This document shows, piece by piece, positions 53,283 to 61,595 of a stretch of DNA of 64,000 nt. The translations under genes were made by a program, and so were the position numbers. Source of the stretch: Bacteroidota bacterium (GTDB lineage: Bacteria; Bacteroidota; Bacteroidia; NS11-12g; UBA955); assembly GCA_024103355.1 (NCBI GenBank), contig JAGFIU010000048.1, positions 26,243 to 90,242 on the forward strand, given 5' to 3'. How positions within the stretch are numbered: position 1 is the stretch's first letter; the number at the start of each line of letters is the position of its first letter. Below the pieces are notes generated by a model. It saw nothing but the letters and a program-made list of their open reading frames with translations, was not told the DNA's origin and ran no database searches.

Positions 53283-53993
53283 ATGAATCAAATACTCTTA
53301 TTCACATTACTGCAAATCCAACAAACAGAGAGCGCAGTTGAAACTGTTGTTAATTCAACACCCGTAAACGAAGAATTAAAACTTTGGGATTTAATGCTAA
53401 CCGGAGGCCCGATTATGATACCTATTGGGCTTATGCTTATTTTTGCTATCTATCTGATGACAGAACGATATCTTAATATTAAAAGAGCCGGTAAATTAGA
53501 CCCGAATTTTATGGCAACCATCAAAGATATGGTACTCAATGATAACATTGCCGGAGCTAAAAAACTTTGTGAAAAAACTGATTCACCTGTTGCACGTATG
53601 GTTGAAAAAGGAATTTCTCGTATCGGAAGACCACTCAAAGACATTGGTGCTGCCGTTGAGAATACGGGTAAATTGGAAATTTATAAATTAGAGAAAAGAA
53701 TGCCTTTCCTTGCAACTATTGCAGGCGCGGCTCCTATGTTGGGTTTTTTGGGAACAGTTACCGGTATGATTCTTACATTCCACTCTTTGGCATTGGCAGG
53801 AGATTCTGTTACTCCGGGTGACCTCAGTTCAGGGTTGTATCAGGCAATGGTTACTACTGTTGCAGGATTAATTGTTGGTATTTTGGCTTATTTGGGATAT
53901 AATATGCTTACAGGAATGATAGAGAAAGTAATTTATAAAATGGAAGTTACCTCTGTTGAATTCCTGGATTTGTTGCAACAACCTTCTGAATAA
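53283..53993 (+). CDS. MotA/TolQ/ExbB proton channel protein
   Basis: This 236-residue inner-membrane protein with three helices (about 38-60, 135-158 and 180-203) belongs to the ExbB/TolQ family. Hallmarks are 'MLGFLGTVTGMI' and 'GLYQAMVTTVAGLIVGI'. With ExbD/TolR it forms the proton-driven motor that powers TonB or Tol-Pal. It starts 3 bases after the SPOR gene and is followed by an exbD/tolR gene and a TonB-like gene, which together make a complete set. Confidence 0.92.
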   Translation: MNQILLFTLLQIQQTESAVETVVNSTPVNEELKLWDLMLTGGPIMIPIGLMLIFAIYLMTERYLNIKRAGKLDPNFMATIKDMVLNDNIAGAKKLCEKTDSPVARMVEKGISRIGRPLKDIGAAVENTGKLEIYKLEKRMPFLATIAGAAPMLGFLGTVTGMILTFHSLALAGDSVTPGDLSSGLYQAMVTTVAGLIVGILAYLGYNMLTGMIEKVIYKMEVTSVEFLDLLQQPSE

Positions 53994-54013
53994 TAAACTT
54001 AATTATCTAAGTT

Positions 54014-54418
54014 ATGTCCTTAAAAAGAAAATCAAAGATAAGCACGGAATTTAGTATGTCATCTATGACAGATATTGTGTTTCTGTTGCTTATATTTTTT
54101 ATATTGACATCTTCTGTTGTACGAGAACCGGTTTTGCGCGTCCTCTTGCCAAAAGCCAATCCTGATAAGAAACTTACTACCCAAAGTATTAAGGTAGCTG
54201 TTTCTGAAGATGGTAGATACTCTGTTGATGATAAAATACTCAGTTATGAAAATTTACCTCTTGCTATTAAAACGGAATTAAGCAGCAATCCCGATGCCGT
54301 TGTTGCTGTATATGGAGATAAGAGAGTGCAGTATGAAAAAGTAATGGAGTTGGTTAAAATGGCAGATGATTTGGGGGCAAAAGTTGTATTGGCATTGGAT
54401 AAAGACACTAAAAAATAA
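54014..54418 (+). CDS. ExbD/TolR family protein
   Basis: This 134-residue protein has one membrane helix (about 18-38), containing the proton-path aspartate in 'SSMTDIVFLLLIFFILTSS' (Asp20), and a periplasmic domain. It works with the ExbB/TolQ protein encoded 20 bases upstream. A tight cluster of ExbB, ExbD and TonB-like genes with a SPOR protein suggests a Tol-Pal-like or division-associated motor as much as nutrient import. Confidence 0.92.
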   Translation: MSLKRKSKISTEFSMSSMTDIVFLLLIFFILTSSVVREPVLRVLLPKANPDKKLTTQSIKVAVSEDGRYSVDDKILSYENLPLAIKTELSSNPDAVVAVYGDKRVQYEKVMELVKMADDLGAKVVLALDKDTKK

Positions 54419-54451
54419 TAATACCTCGTTATTCTATAATAAATTCCGGAT

Positions 54452-55267
54452 ATGCGTATTTTCTCAAGTAAAAACGAAAAAGAAGACAAAGTCAAAGCCG
54501 GCTTTTTTACCGGAATGGTTAGTCTTTTGATTATTCTACTACTCATATTTGCCGGTTTTCGAAATGCTATTGTGGATGAGGAATCGGGTGGAGGAGGAGT
54601 AGAGATTCAAATGGGTGACCCAAATCAAGGAGGTCCTGACAAAAGTCCTGCTAGTGAAAGGATGGTTCCTATTTCAACTAAACCTTCTGAACCGGAAGCT
54701 GATTTCACAACCAATCAAAATGACGGAGTAGCACTTAATAACAAAAAAGATAAATCGCATCAAACACAAACTAGTGAAGAAACACAAGATGTACCGGAAC
54801 CTAAGATTTCTAATGATTTAGAGAATCTTTTTAAAACCACAAAGGATAGTAAAGGACAAGGAAAAGGTAACACAGCAGGCACACAAGGAGACGCAAATGG
54901 GAAGGGAAATTCACCAGAAGGAGGTACTGGAGGAGATGGTCTAGGTCCTAATAATGGTTCAGGCTCCGGTCCGGGAGATGGTTTTAAGTTAGGACAAGGT
55001 TTTGGAAATAGGAAAATTAGTTATGCACCTACAGTTCGTAGCGCATGTACTAATGCTAAGGGTGGTAGAGTTGTGTTTAAAGTTGAAGTTGCGCCAAACG
55101 GTTCTGTGATTAATGTGTTAAATTCGTCAACTGGTGAAAGAGGTACAAATGTGTCTGACCCATGCCTAATGAGAGAAGCTGTAGCTTTAGTTAAAAAAGT
55201 TAGGCTCTCTGCTTCCAAAGATAATATGAATACAATTGGGGAGATTACAATTACCATTAAAAATTAA
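54452..55267 (+). CDS. TonB-like periplasmic coupling protein
   Basis: This 271-residue protein has an N-terminal membrane helix (about 18-38) and a long Gly/Asn/Ser/Pro-rich region (about 45-185, including 'GTGGDGLGPNNGSGSGPGDG'-type sequence). The C-terminal domain of about 80 residues ('GGRVVFKVEVAPNGSVINV') has the TonB/TolA C-terminal fold pattern. In place of the Pro-rich rod of classical TonB it has a Gly-rich one. It is the third member of the ExbB-ExbD-TonB set. It could be a TolA analogue; sequence alone does not decide. Confidence 0.8.
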   Translation: MRIFSSKNEKEDKVKAGFFTGMVSLLIILLLIFAGFRNAIVDEESGGGGVEIQMGDPNQGGPDKSPASERMVPISTKPSEPEADFTTNQNDGVALNNKKDKSHQTQTSEETQDVPEPKISNDLENLFKTTKDSKGQGKGNTAGTQGDANGKGNSPEGGTGGDGLGPNNGSGSGPGDGFKLGQGFGNRKISYAPTVRSACTNAKGGRVVFKVEVAPNGSVINVLNSSTGERGTNVSDPCLMREAVALVKKVRLSASKDNMNTIGEITITIKN

Positions 55268-55278
55268 ACAAATACTCC

Positions 55279-56571
55279 ATGAACTATTATGATTTGGAGT
55301 ATAGTCAGGCTATAACCTACTTATTTTCAAAACTCCCATATTTTTCTAGAGATGGTAAGAAAGCAATCAAGTACTCCCTCGATAAAATCATGTACTTGTG
55401 TGATAAAGCAGGAAACCCTCAAAACAATTTTCATTCAATTCATATCGCAGGAACCAATGGAAAAGGCTCTGTGAGCCATTCAATTTCTGCAGTCTTTCAA
55501 GCAAATGGCTATAAGACTGCACTCTATACTTCTCCTCATTTAACGGATTTTAGAGAAAGGATGAGAATCAATGGGGAGATGATTCCTAAAGAGTATGTTG
55601 CGAATTTTATTAATAAGTATCATATACTTATTGAAGAAATTAAACCCTCCTTCTTTGAGATTACACAAGTGATAGCCTTTTCTTGGTTTGCTGAAAGTAA
55701 AGTTGATATAGCGGTAATTGAAACAGGCCTGGGCGGACGATTGGATTCTACCAATATTATCAAGCCAAAACTATCCGTAATTACCAATATTTCATTTGAC
55801 CATACAGATATTTTGGGAGATACATTAGAAAAAATTGCAGAGGAAAAGGCCGGAATTATAAAACCTCAGACTCCTGTTGTTATCGGACGGCTTCAACCGG
55901 ATATCCATTTTGTTTTTGAAAGAAAATCAAAAGAAATGGATGCAAAACTTTATAAATCATCTGATTTTCATTTTTCTGAAAACGTTGATTTTCAACTAAA
56001 GGGTATTTATCAAAAAGAGAATATTATAACAATCAGAGCTGCACTCAAAGTATTAGAGGATGATTGCCAATATCGTTTTTCAAAAGATAAAATACTCTAT
56101 GCACTTTCTCATGTTAAAGAACTGACAGGGTTAAGAGGTCGATGGGATGTTTTGAGAGAAAAAAATCCTAAAATCATTGCGGACACAGGTCATAATGAAG
56201 ATGGAATTAAGCATGTAGTAAGTCAATTAAATAGCGAACAATTTTGCAAACTACGCTTTATCATTGGGATGATGGTTGACAAGAAGAGAGATAAAATCTG
56301 GAAACTATTACCCAAAGATGCTCAATATTACTTTTGTCGCCCGAATGTACCTCGCGGAATGAATGAAATTGAACTGATGAATGAAGCAAAAAGTAATGGT
56401 TTAATAGGAAATTGTTATTCAAGTTGCGAAGAAGCATTGAGAAATGCGATATTAGATGCCGGTATAGATCACTTGATTTTTATTGGAGGAAGCACGTTTG
56501 TTGTTGCAGAATTAATTGAATCATCATTGATAACAGAAATAAATGAACAGCACTCAAAAAACACGGCTTAG
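55279..56571 (+). CDS. folC: Folylpolyglutamate synthase/dihydrofolate synthase
   Basis: FolC adds glutamate to dihydropteroate and then to tetrahydrofolate. The 430 residues show the Mur-ligase fold: ATP-binding 'IAGTNGKGSVSH' (56-67), the metal/folate site 'TGLGGRLDSTNI' and the 'NISFDHTDILGDTLEKIA' segment. It starts 11 bases after the TonB-like gene and overlaps rnhA by 29 bases at its end, consistent with one transcript. FolP is at 26.5 kb. Confidence 0.93.
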   Translation: MNYYDLEYSQAITYLFSKLPYFSRDGKKAIKYSLDKIMYLCDKAGNPQNNFHSIHIAGTNGKGSVSHSISAVFQANGYKTALYTSPHLTDFRERMRINGEMIPKEYVANFINKYHILIEEIKPSFFEITQVIAFSWFAESKVDIAVIETGLGGRLDSTNIIKPKLSVITNISFDHTDILGDTLEKIAEEKAGIIKPQTPVVIGRLQPDIHFVFERKSKEMDAKLYKSSDFHFSENVDFQLKGIYQKENIITIRAALKVLEDDCQYRFSKDKILYALSHVKELTGLRGRWDVLREKNPKIIADTGHNEDGIKHVVSQLNSEQFCKLRFIIGMMVDKKRDKIWKLLPKDAQYYFCRPNVPRGMNEIELMNEAKSNGLIGNCYSSCEEALRNAILDAGIDHLIFIGGSTFVVAELIESSLITEINEQHSKNTA

Positions 56572-57016
56572 CATATATACAGATGGTTCTTCAAGAGGGA
56601 ATCCGGGTCCGGGTGGATATGGAGCCATTCTGATATACGGAGATAAGAAACTTGAGATTTCTGATGGGTTTAAGTGTACAACAAATAACAGAATGGAACT
56701 TATGGCTGTGATTGAAGCTTTAAAAAAGCTCAAAAGAATCAATATGGAAATTGATCTTTATACTGACAGCAAATATGTTTGTGATTCTATTAACAAAGGG
56801 TGGTTGCAGTCGTGGATTAAAAAGGGTTTTAAAGACAAAAAAAATGTGGATTTATGGAGAGAATATTTGGAGATATCCAAGCATCAGCACATTAAATTCC
56901 ACTGGGTTAAAGGTCATAACGGACATCCTCTTAATGAAAGGTGTGATGAATTAGCCACTGTCGCAGCAGATAACAACCCTTCAAAAATAGATTACGGCTT
57001 CGAAAGAGGAAATTAA
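56543..57016 (+). CDS. rnhA: Ribonuclease HI
   Basis: RNase HI cuts the RNA strand of RNA-DNA hybrids. The 157-residue protein has the four catalytic acidic residues: Asp14 in 'IYTDGSSRGNPGPGGYG', Glu in 'NNRMELMAV', Asp in 'LYTDSKYV' and Asp in 'NERCDELATVA'. The ATG lies 29 bases inside folC in another frame; the conserved first strand begins at residue 9, so a start after folC is not possible. Its stop shares the TTAA of the convergent GSCFA gene. Confidence 0.95.
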   Translation: MNSTQKTRLSIYTDGSSRGNPGPGGYGAILIYGDKKLEISDGFKCTTNNRMELMAVIEALKKLKRINMEIDLYTDSKYVCDSINKGWLQSWIKKGFKDKKNVDLWREYLEISKHQHIKFHWVKGHNGHPLNERCDELATVAADNNPSKIDYGFERGN

Positions 57017-57957
57017 GTTTGATTTATCTTCCATTTATTTTCAAATGCAACAACCAATACCAAGCGTTTTCTTTCAAACTCTTTCCATTGAAGCGAATCA
57101 GGGTTAAGTGCTCGATGTTGCAGCATTGAATATATTTTACGCCACTCTTTTACATATTCCTTAGCTACGTTACTAAAGAGTCTCGCAGAAAAAAAATCAT
57201 ATACAAAGTCAATAGATTGTGCGTTTGGGTGTACCAAATCAACATCATAAAAACGATAATCTCTTAAAACATCAATTACCAATTCATAAGCAGGGAAATA
57301 GTGAACATTCGGATAATCATTTACTAATTTATCAACTGCAATCCGTAATTTGGCTTTATTGTTATTGGATTCAATTAATCCTTCTCTAAGATAGCGCACA
57401 GGACTAATGCTTAAGTAAAAAGTCTTGTTGGGGTTATTAACAAAAATTTTCTTCCATGATTCGGTAATCTCATTGAAAGAAAGATTTTTTATATCAAAAT
57501 CTGAAGCGGGTCTTTTGTGGCAATTCCCTACAAACTCCCCACTTCTCTTTGAAAGATATACTTTGGAAGTGCCAAAGGTCAGAAAAATTAAGTGACTTTG
57601 CTTGAGAGCATTGTGTGCATTTGAAATACGGGAGTTTATTTTTTCCAACATCCTTTTTTTGTCAAAATCCGAAAATTCACCATGGTTCATTTCGCTATGC
57701 CAAAAGTCATTAAAAAAGAATAATTGACTTTCATCAAAAGGTATATTGTTCAAACAATATTCAAATGCTTTTGCCATACTATACGGGTTGTATAAAATGC
57801 CGAATGGATTAAGACAAACATTGAATTTGTCTGCTATCATTTTGTTTGCAATATTTTCAGCAAAACAAGAACCAAGAAAAAATACAGAATGTGATGGTTC
57901 TATTCGTGTTTCTGATTTGGGATTCCAATCAAAAGGTATTACCCAATTCATTAGCAA
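57013..57957 (-). CDS. GSCFA domain protein
   Basis: This 314-residue protein of the GSCFA family is related to SGNH/GDSL hydrolases. The name-giving motif is 'FFLGSCFAENIANKMI' near 28-43, and downstream are 'FLTFGTSKVYLSKRSG' and 'VDLVHPNAQSIDFVYD', which may supply the catalytic His. Members are predicted esterases or acyltransferases of unknown substrate. It follows gatA directly (no gap), so it is probably on the tatA-gatA transcript. There is no room for a terminator before the convergent rnhA. Confidence 0.85.
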   Translation of the reverse strand: MLMNWVIPFDWNPKSETRIEPSHSVFFLGSCFAENIANKMIADKFNVCLNPFGILYNPYSMAKAFEYCLNNIPFDESQLFFFNDFWHSEMNHGEFSDFDKKRMLEKINSRISNAHNALKQSHLIFLTFGTSKVYLSKRSGEFVGNCHKRPASDFDIKNLSFNEITESWKKIFVNNPNKTFYLSISPVRYLREGLIESNNNKAKLRIAVDKLVNDYPNVHYFPAYELVIDVLRDYRFYDVDLVHPNAQSIDFVYDFFSARLFSNVAKEYVKEWRKIYSMLQHRALNPDSLQWKEFERKRLVLVVAFENKWKINQT

Positions 57958-59394
57958 TCAATTTTGTTTACAAGATTGGAAAAAAGATGCAGCCGTTTTA
58001 ATTAATTCAGGGTCTTGTCCCTGAGCAGCCATTAGTTGCATTCCAAAGGGAAGTCCTTCTTTTGTTTTTGAAATAGGAATAGAGATAGCGGGAATCCCTG
58101 CAAGATTGGCATGAACAGTAAAGATATCAGCCAAGTACATAGATAGGGGGTCTTTAGATTTTTCTCCGATTTTAAAAGCCGGAGTGGATGTAGTAGGGGT
58201 GAGGATAAAATTATTTTGCTCAAACACATTGTCTGTAAATTCTTTTATCAGCCTACGAACCTTTAGTGCTTTTGTATAAAATGCATCAACCTTTTCGGAA
58301 GTAAGCATGTATGTTCCAAGCATAATTCGTCTCTTCACTTCTTTGCCAAATCCTTCCGAACGAGTCTTCTTAAACATGGAATCAAGGTCATTGCTGTTTG
58401 GGCTTCTATAGCCATATAATAAACCATTGAAGCGAGACAGATTTGAACTTGCTTCAGCTGTTGACAAAGCGTAATAAGTCGGGACTAAGTAGTTTATCAG
58501 CGGAAAGTCAATATAATTTACAGTATGTCCTTGTTTTTTAAGTGTTTCAATGACTGCAAGTGTACATTCTTTGACTTCGGGTGCAATTCCTTCGCTTTGG
58601 ATACATTCGTTGAAAACAGCAAAAGAAAGTTTTTTGCCGCTTTCACCTTGTTCTAAGAAACAATCGGGACATTCTTCCAGCATTGTTGCATCATAATCAT
58701 CTTTGCCGGAAATGATTTCCATTAACAAAGCCATGTCGTCTGCTGATTTGGTTAAAGGACCGATTTGGTCAAATGATGAAGCATACGCAATCAGACCATA
58801 TCTTGAAACAACGCCATAACTCGGTTTGAAGCCCCATAAACCGCAAAAAGAAGCCGGTTGACGAATAGAACCACCGGTATCAGAACCTAAACTTGCATGA
58901 CACATTCCCGCTTGCACTGCTACTGCAGGTCCACCGGATGAACCTCCGGAAACTCTGCTTGTGTCTGCAAAATTCTTTACAGCACCAAACGCAGAATTTT
59001 CGTTGGAAGCACCCATCGCAAATTCATCGCAATTTAGTCTGCCAATGATGATTGCATCTTCGGCAAGAAGTTTATCTACTACAGTTGAATGATAGACTGA
59101 TTCAAAGTTTTGAAGAATTTTGGAAGCAGCGGTTACCTTGTGCCCTTTGTAACAAATATTGTCTTTGATTCCTATAAAAAGTCCGGCTAACTTACCTGCT
59201 TTACCTGATTGAATTTTAGAATCTATTTCCTTTGCCCTGAGGAGTGTTTCTTCTTCAAAGACTTCTAAGAAAGCGTTCAAATCTTGGTGGTCTTTGATTT
59301 TTTGTAAATATTCTCTTGCTAACGTCTCACAAGACGTTTGCCCGGAAAAAATTTTTGTGCGAATTTCCGTAAGGGAATTAGATTCCGATATCAT
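57958..59394 (-). CDS. gatA: Asp/Glu-tRNA amidotransferase subunit A
   Basis: GatA releases ammonia from glutamine for GatB, which amidates mischarged Glu-tRNA(Gln) or Asp-tRNA(Asn). The 478-residue amidase has the Ser-cisSer-Lys triad: Lys77 in 'GIKDNICYKG', Ser152 in 'SGGSSGGPAVAVQ' and Ser176 in 'GSDTGGSIRQPASFCG'. GatB and GatC are not adjacent. It lies 14 bases after tatA. Other amidases share the triad, but length and motifs fit GatA well. Confidence 0.92.
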   Translation of the reverse strand: MISESNSLTEIRTKIFSGQTSCETLAREYLQKIKDHQDLNAFLEVFEEETLLRAKEIDSKIQSGKAGKLAGLFIGIKDNICYKGHKVTAASKILQNFESVYHSTVVDKLLAEDAIIIGRLNCDEFAMGASNENSAFGAVKNFADTSRVSGGSSGGPAVAVQAGMCHASLGSDTGGSIRQPASFCGLWGFKPSYGVVSRYGLIAYASSFDQIGPLTKSADDMALLMEIISGKDDYDATMLEECPDCFLEQGESGKKLSFAVFNECIQSEGIAPEVKECTLAVIETLKKQGHTVNYIDFPLINYLVPTYYALSTAEASSNLSRFNGLLYGYRSPNSNDLDSMFKKTRSEGFGKEVKRRIMLGTYMLTSEKVDAFYTKALKVRRLIKEFTDNVFEQNNFILTPTTSTPAFKIGEKSKDPLSMYLADIFTVHANLAGIPAISIPISKTKEGLPFGMQLMAAQGQDPELIKTAASFFQSCKQN

Positions 59395-59408
59395 TATTTA
59401 AGATTGTT

Positions 59409-59615
59409 CTATTCTTTCTTCTCTTCAGGCTTTTCTTTCATGCCTTCTTTGATCTCTTTTTTAACGTTGTTTTTTGCATCGTTAAACTCTCTGATTCCTT
59501 GACCAAGTCCACGCATTAGTTCAGGAATTTTTCTCCCCCCAAATAACAAAACAATAGCTAAAAGGATTAAAACCCATTCAGATGCTCCGATAGAACCTAA
59601 AAATAAAAGTGTCAT
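59409..59615 (-). CDS. tatA: Twin-arginine translocase TatA/TatE-type subunit
   Basis: This 68-residue protein has one membrane helix (about 9-25) and an amphipathic helix starting at the 'FGGRKIPELMRGLGQ' motif, then a charged Lys/Glu tail. TatA assembles the pore for folded-protein export. No tatC is in the window. It is first of a likely tatA-gatA-GSCFA transcript with a strong promoter in front. Confidence 0.93.
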   Translation of the reverse strand: MTLLFLGSIGASEWVLILLAIVLLFGGRKIPELMRGLGQGIREFNDAKNNVKKEIKEGMKEKPEEKKE

Positions 59616-59634
59616 AATAACTCTATTAGGCTTG

Positions 59635-59664
59635 CAAAGGTAGTTGTTTACTTGTTCATAACAA
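59635..59664 (-). promoter_or_regulatory. Bacteroidota-type promoter for tatA-gatA-GSCFA
   Basis: Minus strand: TTG (-33) at 59664-59662, 19 bases, then TACCTTTG (-7) at 59642-59635, followed by C. The tatA ATG is 19 bases downstream. Confidence 0.7.
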
Positions 59665-59724
59665 GGAATTTAATTATTTGTTTTCTTTTAATGTACAAGA
59701 TATTTATTCTTGTGAATACTAATA

Positions 59725-61524
59725 TTATCCGTGGAAATGGGTGAAAATTATGTGTGCTTTCTTTACACCGATTTGGCGTTCAATCTCTTTTAATTCTGCA
59801 TTTTTTAAATTGTTTACTGACTTAAAGTATTGCAATAATGTCGATTTAGTTTTTTCACCCACACCTTTAATTTCATCTAATTCTGAGTGCAATGAGGTTT
59901 TGCTTCTGCGATTTCTGTGATGGGTAATACCAAAGCGGTGTGCCTCATCTCTCATTTGTTGGATAATTTTGAGTGTTTCTGATTTCTTGTCTAAAAACAG
60001 AGGAATAGGGTCTTCCGGGAAATATAGTTCTTCAAGTTTTTCTGCAATTCCCAAAATAGCTATCTTACCGTATAGCTCTAGCCCTTTTAGTGCTTCAACT
60101 GCACTGCTCAACTGTCCTTTGCCTCCATCCACCACAATGAGCTGAGGCAGAGATTGTCTTTCTTCCAACAGTCTTTTGTATCTCCTTGGAATCACTTCAC
60201 GCATTGTGGCAAAATCGTCTGCTCCTTCAACTGTTTTGACCAAGAAATGTCTGTAATCTGACTTGGATGGTTTCCCGTTTTTAAAGACTACACAAGCTGA
60301 AACAGCATCTTTCCCTTGGAAATTTGAGTTATCAAAACATTCTATGTGTCTTGGTTGTTCGGTTAACCTTAAATCTTCTTGCATTGTTTCCATTATCCTA
60401 TCTATACGTAATGCAGGGTCTAAAGTCTCCGAGGCTTTTGTTCTCTCTTTCTTGTAATAAAATGCGTTTTTAAGACTTAAATCTAAGAGCATTTTCTTAT
60501 CTCCACGCTGTGGAATGGTGATTTTGATTGCTGCTTTTTCTAAGTTAATTTTTATAGGTAAAATCAATTCCGGAGCGTGTGTGTTGTCAATACTTCGTAT
60601 TTCTGCAAAAGCTGAAAGTAAAAGTTCTTCATCAGTTTCGTCTAACATTTTTTTAATTTCCAGATTACGAGCTCTGGTGATTATTCCGTTTGTTACCCGA
60701 AGGTAATTAACAAACCCTTTGTTGGAATCACTCACTACACTAAGCACCTCTACATCGCTGATTGTTGGTGGTACAATAGTGGACTTGGCTTGAAATTTCT
60801 CGACAATATCCAAATGTGTTTTGAACCTGTGTGCATCCTCAAAATGAAGACTGTCAGCAGCTTCCCTCATTTGATTTTTGAGGTGGGTTTTAACCTCATT
60901 CAAATTGCCTTTGAGCAGAAATCTGATTTGTTCAATATTCTGCATATAGTCTGCTTCACTCTGTATGCCCACACAAGGACCTTTGCAATTACCTATGTAA
61001 TATTCAAGACACAATCTAAACTTGCCTTTGCGAATATTTTCTTCACTCAAATTTAGGTTGCAATTGCGCAGAGGATATAATTCTTTAATAAGGTCGAGCA
61101 TTACATTCATCATTTTTACTGATGAATATGGACCAAAATATTGAGTTCCGTCATTTAAAGGGTTGCGGATAGGGAACACCCTTGGAAATCTTTCGTTGGT
61201 AATCTTTATATACGGGTATGATTTATCATCCTTTAGATTGATATTGTATCTGGGTTTGTATTGTTTTATTAAGGAGTTTTCCAACAGAAGGGCATCATAT
61301 TCGGTTTCAACCACCACATATTCAATGCGTTTGATCTTTGAAACCAAAACTTTTGTTTTGTGATTCTCATAATGATTTTTTGTAAAATAGCTGCTGACTC
61401 TCTTCTTTAGGTTCTTTGCCTTACCGATATAAATAATCTTTTCTTCTTCGTCAAAGTATTTGTAGATACCGGGCTTCTGAGGCAAATTAAGAATGAATTC
61501 TCTGAGGCTGTTTTCGGCTGACAT
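59725..61524 (-). CDS. uvrC: Excinuclease ABC subunit C
   Basis: UvrC makes the two cuts around damaged DNA in nucleotide excision repair. The 599 residues show the N-terminal GIY-YIG nuclease domain ('KPGIYKYFDEEEKIIYIGK'), a Cys-rich region ('CLEYYIGNCKGPC'), a UVR motif near 200-235 and an RNase H-like 3' nuclease domain ('HIECFDNSNFQGKDAVSACV'-type, 'LIVVDGGKGQLSSA'). At the C-terminus are two HhH motifs ('IKGVGEKTKSTLLQYF'). UvrA and UvrB are not here. A -7 promoter element (61532-61539) leaves almost no leader. Confidence 0.96.
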   Translation of the reverse strand: MSAENSLREFILNLPQKPGIYKYFDEEEKIIYIGKAKNLKKRVSSYFTKNHYENHKTKVLVSKIKRIEYVVVETEYDALLLENSLIKQYKPRYNINLKDDKSYPYIKITNERFPRVFPIRNPLNDGTQYFGPYSSVKMMNVMLDLIKELYPLRNCNLNLSEENIRKGKFRLCLEYYIGNCKGPCVGIQSEADYMQNIEQIRFLLKGNLNEVKTHLKNQMREAADSLHFEDAHRFKTHLDIVEKFQAKSTIVPPTISDVEVLSVVSDSNKGFVNYLRVTNGIITRARNLEIKKMLDETDEELLLSAFAEIRSIDNTHAPELILPIKINLEKAAIKITIPQRGDKKMLLDLSLKNAFYYKKERTKASETLDPALRIDRIMETMQEDLRLTEQPRHIECFDNSNFQGKDAVSACVVFKNGKPSKSDYRHFLVKTVEGADDFATMREVIPRRYKRLLEERQSLPQLIVVDGGKGQLSSAVEALKGLELYGKIAILGIAEKLEELYFPEDPIPLFLDKKSETLKIIQQMRDEAHRFGITHHRNRRSKTSLHSELDEIKGVGEKTKSTLLQYFKSVNNLKNAELKEIERQIGVKKAHIIFTHFHG

Positions 61525-61531
61525 TCTTTTG

Positions 61532-61539
61532 CAAAGATA
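61532..61539 (-). promoter_or_regulatory. -7 promoter element for uvrC
   Basis: On the minus strand TATCTTTG followed by C matches TAnnTTTG, ending 7 bases before the ATG, so the leader would be near zero. No TTG at the expected -33 distance. Confidence 0.35.
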
Positions 61540-61595
61540 AGATTGAATTAGATTAATACTTTACAATAAGTGACGCTCAGTTATAGCTCAACCTA

